In this document: in pieces, positions 1-6,068 of the stretch
Layout: every line of letters begins with the position of its first letter
Position numbering within the stretch: the first letter of the stretch is position 1
NCBI RefSeq assembly: GCF_030689685.1
Contig: NZ_JAUYEY010000025.1
Coordinates: forward strand, 1-32,137
From: Polaromonas sp.
GTDB lineage: Bacteria > Pseudomonadota > Gammaproteobacteria > Burkholderiales > Burkholderiaceae_C
Length of the DNA stretch: 32,137 bases
Direction: 5' to 3'
Position numbers and translations under genes: made by a program
The notes under the pieces: generated by a model
The model's database searches: none
Seen by the model: the letters and a program-made list of their open reading frames with translations, nothing else
What the model was told of the DNA's origin: nothing

Positions 1-76
1 CCGCGTGGCGGTCAGCATGCCCGAGTCCCTCGGACAAATGAGAGATGTAACGATTGAACTCCTTGGCTGCGTCCAT
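1..76 (-). CDS. IS701-like transposase, N-terminal fragment (runs off window)
   Basis: Reading the minus strand from position 76 gives MDAAKEFNRYISH followed by LSEGLGHADRHA, which I recognise from memory as the start of an IS701-family transposase. The start ATG is preceded by a strong ribosome binding site (GGAGG, four bases upstream). Only 25 codons are in the window and the rest lies to the left, so intactness cannot be judged. The sequence between this start and position 140 should contain the end of the insertion sequence; CTAA at 137-140 would fit the 4-bp YTAR target duplications known for IS701 elements. It lies downstream of mutL, where miaA is found in E. coli. Confidence 0.7.
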   Translation of the reverse strand, partial: MDAAKEFNRYISHLSEGLGHADRHA

Positions 77-140
77 AAAGCCTCCGGTCAGAATTGATGC
101 TATTGAAATAATAGCATATTTTATGACACAGTAAGACTAA

Positions 141-299
141 GGGCCCGTTCAGGAATAACTTGCACATTTGACTCGCCAGCTTCGGGCGCGCTGCGTTGTT
201 GCGAATCGCTTGTGTGGCATAGCCACACGGCACGCTTCGCGCCTAGCATCGCATCCCGAATCCGACGGCCAAATGCACAACTTATTCCCGAACGGGCCC
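141..299. mobile_element. MITE-like 159-bp imperfect palindrome without coding capacity
   Basis: The ends are perfect inverted copies of GGGCCCGTTC, and about 27 of the outer 31 bases pair; the centre holds a second perfect hairpin (GTGTGGC-ATA-GCCACAC, near 211-227). Both sides are flanked by TAA (138-140 and 300-302), compatible with a 3-bp target duplication of the TNA kind known from some IS5-family groups. There is no ORF, so movement would need a transposase in trans. The right end touches the stop codon of mutL: removing the element and one TAA would still leave TAG as the mutL stop, so the insertion preserved the gene. Confidence 0.6.
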
Positions 300-2176
300 T
301 AACGCCCGCGCAGAAACAGGCTGTCGAGCTCTTTGACCGTGATCTGCCGCCAGGTCGGGCGGCCGTGGTTGCACTGGTCGGAGCGCTCGGTGGCTTCCAT
401 CTGGCGCAGCAGGCCGTTCATCTCGTCGATGGTCAGTTTGCGGTTGGCGCGCACCGCGCCGTGGCAGGCCATGGTGGACAGCAACTCGTTTTGCGCGCGC
501 TGGATCACGGTGCTGGCGTCGTGTTGCGCCAGCTCGGCCAGCACGCTGCGCGCCAGTTCCACCGCATCACCCTGCGCGAGGCTGGTGGGCACGGCACGCA
601 CAGCCAGGGTGCGCGGCGAAAACGGGGTGATCTCCAGCCCCAGCGCCTGCAGGGTGTCGGTGTGCGCCTCGGCTGCGGCCACCTCCTGGGGCGAGGCGGC
701 AAAGGTGGCCGGAATCAGCAGCGGCTGGCTGCTTATGCTGGCCGTGTCCATCTGGCTTTTCAGGCGCTCATACACAATGCGCTCATGGGCCGCATGCATG
801 TCCACAATCACCAGGCCCTGCGTGTTTTCAGCCAGGATGTAGATGCCCTGCAACTGCGCGATGGCACGGCCCAGCGGCCAGTCGCCGGGGGGCAGATCGG
901 TCGCAGCCGTTTGGGCTGAGCCTGGCCTGTCCTGAGCTTGACGATGGGTCGAAGCCTCTGTGGTGTGAAACCCTTCGACAGGCTCAGGGCGAACGGTGGA
1001 GGGAGACGGTGCCGGCCACATGGCCTCAAAGTCAGAGACGTGCGGGCTCGCCCTGTACCCCTGATTTGCTCCGAAATTGATAGCTGGTTGCGCCCATGGG
1101 GAAAGGGCTGGAGCCTGATTTGACTCAATATTTGCAGCGGCCAGCGCGGTGGCTGCCGCACGCGGCGCAGCCAGCGCGTTTTCAACCGCATGGCGCACCG
1201 CCTGATGGATCTCGCGGCTGTCGCGAAAACGCACCTCGATCTTGGTCGGGTGCACATTGACGTCCACCCGTGTCGGGTCCAGGCTCACATACAGCGCATA
1301 AACCGGCTGGCGGTGGCCGTGCAACACGTCTTCGTAGGCGCTGCGTGCGGCATGGCTCAAGACCTTGTCGCGCACATAACGGCCATTGACATAGGCAAAT
1401 TGCTGGTCGGCGCGGGAGCGCGCCGCATCCGGAATGCCGGCCCGCCCGGTGACGCGCACCTGGCCCGAGCTGTAGTCCACTGCCACGCTTTGGCCCAGCA
1501 ACTCGCTGCCCAGCACATCGGCCAGGCGCTGCTCGTGCGCGTCATCGCCCGTGCAGGCACGCCACTGTTCCACCAGCTTGCCTTCGTGCCAGATGGCAAA
1601 ACCGACGTCGGGCCGCACCAGCGCATGGCGGCGCACCGCCTCGATGCAGTGCGCCAGCTCGGTGGCATCGGTCTTCAAGAACTTGCGGCGTGCCGGTGTG
1701 GCGTAAAACAGCTCGCGCACCTCCACCGTTGTGCCGCGGTTGCGCGCCGTCGGCTTGAGTTCGCCGGAGCGGCCGTCGAGCTGCCAGGCGTGGCTGTCGC
1801 CCTCTGCCCGGGACAACAGGCTCATGTCGGCAATCGAATTGATGGCGGCCAGCGCTTCGCCTCTGAAACCCATGGTGACGACGGACTCCAGGTCCTGCAG
1901 CGACGAAATTTTGCTGGTGGCATGCCGCCTGAGGGCCACCGCCAGTTCGTCGCGCGGGATGCCGGAGCCATCGTCCTCGACAGCAATCAACCGCACGCCG
2001 CCGGCCAGCAGCCGCACCGTGACCTGCGTGGCGCCAGCGTCCAGCGCGTTGTCCACCAGCTCGCGCACCACCGATGCCGGGCGTTCCACCACCTCGCCAG
2101 CGGCGATCTGGCTGATCAACTCGTCGGGCAGTTCGCGGATGGGACGGCGGGGAGGGGTGGAGGCGGCAGGGGTCAC
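299..2176 (-). CDS. mutL: DNA mismatch repair protein MutL
   Basis: MutL links MutS mismatch recognition to strand incision and repair. The N-terminal GHKL ATPase shows ELVDNALDAGA (motif I), DDGSGI (II), TSKI and GFRGEAL (III). The C-terminal domain carries DMHAAHERIVYE, matching the metal-binding endonuclease signature D-x-H-A-x2-E-x4-E, so this MutL is probably a nicking enzyme, as expected in a bacterium without MutH. The C-terminus (CNHGRPTW...LFLRGR) is complete. Length is 625 residues, usual for the family. The start is a GTG, chosen because the conserved RPIRELPDELISQIAAGEV follows it closely and no ATG lies between. The linker (about residues 350-420) contains two repeat-derived segments, listed separately. 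The gene is divergent from dedA and has lost the usual adjacency to amiC. Confidence 0.97.
   Translation of the reverse strand: MTPAASTPPRRPIRELPDELISQIAAGEVVERPASVVRELVDNALDAGATQVTVRLLAGGVRLIAVEDDGSGIPRDELAVALRRHATSKISSLQDLESVVTMGFRGEALAAINSIADMSLLSRAEGDSHAWQLDGRSGELKPTARNRGTTVEVRELFYATPARRKFLKTDATELAHCIEAVRRHALVRPDVGFAIWHEGKLVEQWRACTGDDAHEQRLADVLGSELLGQSVAVDYSSGQVRVTGRAGIPDAARSRADQQFAYVNGRYVRDKVLSHAARSAYEDVLHGHRQPVYALYVSLDPTRVDVNVHPTKIEVRFRDSREIHQAVRHAVENALAAPRAAATALAAANIESNQAPALSPWAQPAINFGANQGYRASPHVSDFEAMWPAPSPSTVRPEPVEGFHTTEASTHRQAQDRPGSAQTAATDLPPGDWPLGRAIAQLQGIYILAENTQGLVIVDMHAAHERIVYERLKSQMDTASISSQPLLIPATFAASPQEVAAAEAHTDTLQALGLEITPFSPRTLAVRAVPTSLAQGDAVELARSVLAELAQHDASTVIQRAQNELLSTMACHGAVRANRKLTIDEMNGLLRQMEATERSDQCNHGRPTWRQITVKELDSLFLRGR
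921..996. repeat. Dispersed palindromic repeat inside mutL (GAGCCTGTCGAAG type)
   Basis: Two oppositely oriented copies of a CCTTCGACAGGCTCAGG-like unit (CCTGAGCTTGA...GTCGAAG at 931-954 and CCCTTCGACAGGCTCAGG at 971-988) form a REP-like pair. In the mutL frame it encodes VRPEPVEGF and flanking residues, about residues 393-418 of the linker. A related unit occurs as a terminator-like hairpin at 15445-15483. Confidence 0.65.
1071..1121 (-). repeat. Dispersed repeat (CCTCCAGCCC...AGCTAT type), copy 1, inside mutL
   Basis: On the minus strand this reads CAGGCTCCAGCCCTTT, a GC-rich middle, GGGCGCAACCAGCTATC, then AATTTCGG. It has the same layout as copies at 9021-9075, 15494-15547 and 20190-20246. 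In mutL it encodes about residues 352-369 of the linker (SNQAPALSPWAQPAINFG region). Confidence 0.6.
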
Positions 2177-2240
2177 CTTGTGATTTTAGGGGAAGTGTTA
2201 TTTGGCTTGTTCGCGCTTCTGATGTCGGTGGTTTACCAGC

Positions 2241-2321
2241 AAGCCGGGGGTTGCCCGGCGGCAAGTAACTTTCTTTTGCGTCGCCAAAAGAAAGTGAGTA
2301 GCCGCCGGGCTACCCCGGCTT
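2241..2321. repeat. 81-bp near-perfect palindrome between mutL and dedA
   Basis: AAGCCGGGG...GCCCGGCGGC on the left pairs with GCCGCCGGGC...CCCCGGCTT on the right, and the inner arms CTTTCTTTTG and CAAAAGAAAG continue the stem to a loop of about six bases. It lies in the divergent mutL/dedA interval (2177-2384). It resembles an intergenic repeat I associate with Comamonadaceae; cruciform or strong RNA hairpin formation is expected. It leaves about 60 bases on each side for the two promoters. Confidence 0.75.
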
Positions 2322-2384
2322 GTTCGAAGCACCCACAAAGCACAAGCTGGCAAAGTCTGAATTTCGGCATGTCAAAATCAGGCC

Positions 2385-3047
2385 ATGGAAATTATCGCCT
2401 TTCTGATCGACTTCATCCTGCATGTGGACAAACACCTGGAGGCTTTCACCCGCGCTTACGGCATGTGGGTTTATGCCCTGCTGTTTCTGATTGTTTTTGT
2501 TGAAACCGGCGTGGTGGTCATGCCATTTTTGCCCGGGGACTCGCTGCTTTTTGTAGTGGGCGCCCTGTGCGGTATCGGGCTGCTGAGCCTGCCGCTGGCC
2601 ATGGGCCTGCTGGTGGTGGCTGCAATTCTTGGCGACCAGTGCAACTATTTGATTGGCCGTTACTTCGGGCCCAAGGTGTTTCAGTGGGAGCAGTCGCGTT
2701 TCTTCAACAAACGCGCGTTTAACCAGGCGCATGAGTTTTACGAACGTTACGGCGGCATCACCATCATCCTGGCGCGTTTCATGCCATTTCTACGTACCTT
2801 TGCGCCGTTTGTGGCGGGCGTGGCCGAGATGAACCGCGCGAAATTCACGGCTTACAACGTGATTGGCGCCCTGATCTGGGTGGTCGGCTTGACCGGCGCG
2901 GGTTATATTTTCGGCAACCTGCCGTGGGTGCAGGCCAACTTGAGCAAGATCATCTGGGCGATGATCCTGATTCCCGGCCTGCTTGTGCTGTACGGTGCCT
3001 GGAAGGCCAGCCGCAGCAAGGCGACAGCAGCCGTTGCGCCCCGATAA
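2385..3047 (+). CDS. DedA-family inner membrane protein
   Basis: A 220-residue polytopic membrane protein of the DedA/VTT (SNARE-associated) family. Hydrophobic segments lie near residues 25-50, 55-80, 135-160, 165-185 and 190-210. Family hallmarks are the early FVETGVVVMPFLPGDSLLF segment and the later FYERYGG...ARFMPFLRTFAPFVAGVAEM stretch, where the conserved Arg residues sit in a membrane-re-entrant region. Members are thought to act as lipid flippases (undecaprenyl phosphate or phosphatidylethanolamine) and affect envelope stress and proton-motive-force maintenance; which substrate this one handles cannot be told. The ATG at 2385 has only a weak AGG nearby. It stands alone, divergent from mutL, 88 bases before the Rieske dioxygenase. 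Confidence 0.9.
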   Translation: MEIIAFLIDFILHVDKHLEAFTRAYGMWVYALLFLIVFVETGVVVMPFLPGDSLLFVVGALCGIGLLSLPLAMGLLVVAAILGDQCNYLIGRYFGPKVFQWEQSRFFNKRAFNQAHEFYERYGGITIILARFMPFLRTFAPFVAGVAEMNRAKFTAYNVIGALIWVVGLTGAGYIFGNLPWVQANLSKIIWAMILIPGLLVLYGAWKASRSKATAAVAPR

Positions 3048-3135
3048 ATACCGGGTTCAAGGCGCACCTGCGCCATGTACGGCTGATCATAAGTAAGCGT
3101 ATCATTTCTCCTGATCCAATCGCCGGACTGTTGAG

Positions 3136-4455
3136 ATGAACGCGCCAAACCCATCGGACTCTGTACTCTCGCGCTGGAACACGCCGGGCTCCAGCCGCGT
3201 GCCCTTCTGGGCCTACACCGACGCACAGCTTTACCAGCGCGAGCTGGAGAAGATTTTTTATGGCCCGCACTGGGGTTACGTCGGGCTGGAGGTTGAAATC
3301 CCCAACCTGGGTGACTTCAAGCTCAGCCATGTTGGCGAGCGCCAGGTGATTCTGGTGCGTGACCGTGTGGCGCCCAAAGACCGGGCCACAGACAACGGCA
3401 TTCGTGTGGTGGAAAACCGCTGCGCGCATCGCGGCGTGCGCTTCTGCCAGAAGCTAGAGGGCAATGCCCGCAGCTTTGTCTGCCCCTACCACCAGTGGAC
3501 CTACAAGCTCAACGGCGACCTGGCGGGCCTGCCGTTCAAGGACGGCGTGAAGGACGGCGACTGTATCAACGGTGGCATGCCCGCAGGTTTTGAGCTGAAA
3601 GACCATGGCCTGACGAAGCTGCGCGTGGCGGTGTTGCACGGCCTGGTGTTTGCAACTTTCAGTGATGCGGCGGAGCCGCTGCAAGATTACCTGGGCCCGA
3701 ATGTCATGCCCTGGCTGGAGCGTATCTTCAAAGGCCGGCCGCTCACCTTGCTGGGCTACAACCGCCAGCGCATTCCGGGCAACTGGAAGCTGATGATGGA
3801 AAACATCAAGGATCCGTACCACCCGGGGCTGCTGCACACCTGGTTTGTGACTTTTGGCCTGTGGCGCGCCGACCAGAAAAGCCGCATGGTGATGGATGCG
3901 CATGGCCGCCATGCGGTGATGATCTCGCGCCGCAACGAAGGCGGGCAGGCCGCCGTAACGGAGGGCGTGACGTCTTTCAAAGCCGGCATGACGCTGCACG
4001 ATGATCGCCTGCTTGATGTGGTGCCCGAAGCCTGGTGGACCGTGCCCGACCCCTCGCAGCCCGGCAGCGACATCACACCCACCGTGACCATGATCACGTT
4101 ATTCCCCAGCCTGATCATCCAGCAGCAAGTCAACTCGCTGAGCACGCGCCACATTGTGCCGCGCGGTGAAGGTGAGTTTGACTTTGTCTGGACGCATTTC
4201 GGTTTTGCCGACGACACGCCGGAGATGACACAGCGCCGGCTGCGCCAGGCCAACCTGTTTGGGCCGGCGGGTTTTGTCAGCGCCGACGACGGCGAGGTCA
4301 TCGAGTTCAGCCAGGACGGCTTCCGCCAGGGCGGCGAGGCGGGCGCTACCCTGTGCGAGCTGGGCGGTACCGGCACCGAGATGACAGAACACATGGTGAC
4401 CGAAACCCTGATCCGCAGCATGTATGCCTACTGGAAGAAAGTGATGGCGGTATGA
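3136..4455 (+). CDS. Rieske ring-hydroxylating dioxygenase, large (alpha) subunit
   Basis: The catalytic subunit of a non-heme iron oxygenase that inserts oxygen into an aromatic ring. A Rieske [2Fe-2S] domain is shown by CAHRG and CPYHQW (C-x-H ... C-x2-H, about residues 95-118). The mononuclear iron site is visible in MMENIKDPYHPGLLHTWF (about 220-237: Asp and two His in the usual D-x2-H-x4-H arrangement). At 439 residues it has the normal length. The sequence around the iron site reminds me most of salicylate 5-hydroxylase and anthranilate 1,2-dioxygenase large subunits, but the substrate cannot be read from sequence. Its TGA stop overlaps the ATG of a 37-codon ORF, and the small subunit follows. 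No ferredoxin or reductase gene is nearby, so electrons must come from proteins encoded elsewhere. Confidence 0.9.
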   Translation: MNAPNPSDSVLSRWNTPGSSRVPFWAYTDAQLYQRELEKIFYGPHWGYVGLEVEIPNLGDFKLSHVGERQVILVRDRVAPKDRATDNGIRVVENRCAHRGVRFCQKLEGNARSFVCPYHQWTYKLNGDLAGLPFKDGVKDGDCINGGMPAGFELKDHGLTKLRVAVLHGLVFATFSDAAEPLQDYLGPNVMPWLERIFKGRPLTLLGYNRQRIPGNWKLMMENIKDPYHPGLLHTWFVTFGLWRADQKSRMVMDAHGRHAVMISRRNEGGQAAVTEGVTSFKAGMTLHDDRLLDVVPEAWWTVPDPSQPGSDITPTVTMITLFPSLIIQQQVNSLSTRHIVPRGEGEFDFVWTHFGFADDTPEMTQRRLRQANLFGPAGFVSADDGEVIEFSQDGFRQGGEAGATLCELGGTGTEMTEHMVTETLIRSMYAYWKKVMAV

Positions 4456-4565
4456 GCGCACTTGGCGAGGGGCCCCACAAAGTGGGGATCGACATAGCGC
4501 GAATGCCGCCGGTCGCCGACACCTGGGTGTTGGCAGAGGGTGTAATGAAGGAGGCGGCGGTATGA
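4452..4565 (+). CDS. 37-residue ORF chained between alpha and beta dioxygenase genes
   Basis: This small frame begins in an ATGA overlap with the alpha stop and ends in an ATGA overlap with the beta start, so translation could pass through all three. The peptide (MSALGEGPHKVGIDIARM...KEAAV) has no cysteines, no membrane segment and no family that I recognise; it is not a ferredoxin remnant that I can detect. It contains a perfect RNA hairpin, CCCCAC-AAA-GTGGGG (4473-4487), and its end carries the beta-subunit ribosome binding site AAGGAGG (4548-4554). It may be a real peptide or only a coupling spacer; the double overlap is the sole argument for translation. Confidence 0.4.
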   Translation: MSALGEGPHKVGIDIARMPPVADTWVLAEGVMKEAAV

Positions 4566-5050
4566 GCGGCGTGACACTGGAGCGCCTGCAGCTACAGCAC
4601 GAGGTGGACCAGCTTTATGCCGCCTACGCTTCAGCGCTCGATGAAAAACGTTTTGATGCCTGGCCGGAATTTTTTCTGGAGGACGGGCGTTACACCCTGC
4701 AGGCCCGGGAAAACTTTGACCGGGGTCTGCCGCTGGCTCTGATGGACCTGGAGAGCCGGGGCATGATGAAAGACCGCGTGTACGGCATCACCCAGACGAT
4801 TTACCACGGGCCGTATTACACGCGGCATGTCATCAGCCCGGCGCAGGTCTTGTCGCAAGAAGGGGACCTCATCACGGCGCAGGCCAATTACGCGGTGTTT
4901 CGTACGCGGCCCGCAGGTGTCAGCGAGGTTTACAACGTGGGGCGCTACATCGACGCGATCATCCGGACAGACGCAGGGCTGAAGTTCAAGCGGCGGCTGT
5001 GTGTCTATGACAGCGAGATGATTCTTAATTCGCTGATTTACCCGGTGTGA
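4562..5050 (+). CDS. Ring-hydroxylating dioxygenase, small (beta) subunit
   Basis: A 162-residue protein of the SnoaL-like alpha+beta barrel fold used by dioxygenase beta subunits, which support the alpha3beta3 hexamer and do not hold metal. Typical features are YASALDEKRFDAWPEFFLEDGRY near the N-terminus, YYTRHVISP in the middle and the C-terminal FKRRLCVYDSEMILNSLIYPV. The ATG is preceded by AAGGAGG with seven bases of spacing, one of the best ribosome binding sites in the window, which may ensure enough beta subunit relative to alpha. It forms a unit with the alpha gene upstream and resembles the small subunits of salicylate and anthranilate hydroxylases. Confidence 0.88.
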   Translation: MSGVTLERLQLQHEVDQLYAAYASALDEKRFDAWPEFFLEDGRYTLQARENFDRGLPLALMDLESRGMMKDRVYGITQTIYHGPYYTRHVISPAQVLSQEGDLITAQANYAVFRTRPAGVSEVYNVGRYIDAIIRTDAGLKFKRRLCVYDSEMILNSLIYPV

Positions 5051-5121
5051 GAGCAGGCGGCCAGCCGCTTCAGCCGTTCGGACTGACTGCGGCCTACCCC
5101 GGCTTGCCGAGGAGTGGACGC

Positions 5122-5346
5122 TTAGCGCTTCTGATCCTGCTTCTTGCCGATTTCACTGCCGATCACCGCGCCGGCTGCTGCGCCGCCCACAGTGCCCAGT
5201 GTGCCGCCGCCCAGCGCGCTGCCTGCTACGCCGCCGAGCACAGCGCCGGTGCCAGTGCCGATTTGCTGGTTGGTCAGCGGGGTGCTGCAGCCGGTCAGGG
5301 CGATCAGGGATGCGGCTGCGGCTGCCATCAAAATGTTGGTTTTCAT
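5122..5346 (-). CDS. Glycine-zipper lipoprotein (OsmB-like)
   Basis: A 74-residue predicted outer-membrane-associated lipoprotein. It starts MKTNILMAAAAASLIALTGCS, a typical lipoprotein signal with the lipobox LTGC (lipidated Cys near residue 20). The mature part is a glycine zipper with repeated GxxxG spacing (GTGTGAVLGGVAGSALGGG, then GGAAAGAVIGSEIG), ending in a basic tail KKQDQKR. The ATG at 5346 is preferred over the longer frame because AAGGTG lies nine bases upstream and the signal peptide begins there. The role is unknown; small lipoproteins like this are often stress-induced. The gene converges on the dioxygenase beta gene and is divergent from the following pair. Confidence 0.85.
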   Translation of the reverse strand: MKTNILMAAAAASLIALTGCSTPLTNQQIGTGTGAVLGGVAGSALGGGTLGTVGGAAAGAVIGSEIGKKQDQKR

Positions 5347-5526
5347 GTTGTTCACCTTTTGTTTGCGTTGCAGGCTAATCGCCTGTGATTCACACTTTAG
5401 GTTCGCTGACGGCGTCATCCTGTAGGAAGTGGACTAGGTTGGCTGTCGGCTGCTTGCGGAATTCCTGCAAAGCAAGCGCCATAATTTCGGGGCAAAAACC
5501 TGGGGCAACACTTATAGAATGGCTCT

Positions 5527-5738
5527 ATGGCGCTTGATCTCTCCCATCTCATTGCCTCTTTGGGCGCGCTGGAACGCGCGCAAGGCATTCCGGCCGACGC
5601 AGCCGCGAGGGACAAGTTGCCGCCGACGGTGCGTGAGGCCGTCAGGGCCGGTGTTATCCAGACCTTTTTTCGCTCAGCATCCGATTTTTGCCTGAAGCCC
5701 AACGTGCCCTGAAAGCACTTGAAGCCAAAAATGATTGA
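5527..5738 (+). pseudogene. Decayed HI0074-type (HEPN-like) partner of nucleotidyltransferase
   Basis: The first 47 codons (MALDLSHLIASLGALERA ... VREAVRAGVIQTF) read like the N-terminus of HI0074-family nucleotidyltransferase-binding proteins, in which the next residues are normally EFTYELCW. Here they are replaced by FRSASDF and the frame ends at 5712. In another frame, 5682-5738 encodes FLPEAQRALKALEAKND and stop, which looks like the family's C-terminus, and this stop overlaps the next gene's start (ATGATTGA) as an intact operon would. About 70 internal codons therefore seem to have been deleted with a frameshift. The truncated 61-residue product is unlikely to fold. A short new protein is the alternative. 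Confidence 0.7.
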
Positions 5739-6039
5739 TCTCGCGCCCAGGCACATGGCGACGGTGCAGCAGGTGCTGGCGGCGCAACTGCCCGGCATGC
5801 CTGTTTATGCTTTTGGCTCTCGAGTCATGGGCAAGGCAAAGAAATTTTCTGATCTTGACTTAATGGTGCGTTCAGACCACGCCGTGTTATGGCGCGACCT
5901 CGCCCTTGTTCGCGAGGCGTTTGAAGAGTCGGATTTACCCATCATGGTGGATGTGCTTGACTGGAGCGCCTGCAGCGAAACTTTCAGGGCCTTGGTGGAA
6001 CCGCAACTTGTCCCCATCCCTGCCGTAAATCCTGGATAA
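5731..6039 (+). CDS. Minimal nucleotidyltransferase (HI0073/MntA-like)
   Basis: A 102-residue single-domain nucleotidyltransferase of the DNA polymerase beta superfamily. The signature G-S-x10-D-x-D is exact in FGSRVMGKAKKFSDLDLM (about residues 29-46), and the third catalytic aspartate is probably in MVDVLDW. In HEPN/MNT modules this protein modifies or neutralises its HEPN partner, acting as the antitoxin; in HI0073/HI0074 pairs the two form a complex of unknown role. The ATG at 5731 is chosen over an upstream in-frame TTG because family members begin MIDLxPxH. The partner gene directly upstream is broken, so this enzyme now appears to be an orphan. Confidence 0.85.
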   Translation: MIDLAPRHMATVQQVLAAQLPGMPVYAFGSRVMGKAKKFSDLDLMVRSDHAVLWRDLALVREAFEESDLPIMVDVLDWSACSETFRALVEPQLVPIPAVNPG

Positions 6040-6068
6040 GCACCCGAAGTCAAAAACTGCCGCCAGAG

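Noticed and set aside
61..120. GCCTCC with a later GCTATT...AATAGC as a further copy of the CCTCCAGCCC repeat
   Set aside because: GCCTCC here is the complement of the transposase ribosome binding site, and the middle of the repeat is missing.
12..233. 73-residue minus-strand frame crossing the left repeat region
   Set aside because: It overlaps the transposase start in another frame and the palindromic element; no family resemblance and no ribosome binding site.
1190..2503. Long plus-strand frame opposite mutL (437 codons)
   Set aside because: Mirror frame of a GC-rich gene; mutL on the other strand has all conserved motifs.
3075..3125. TGATCAT...GTATCA dyad upstream of the dioxygenase as an operator
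   Set aside because: The arms are short and imperfect and no regulator gene is adjacent, so it does not reach the level of a feature.
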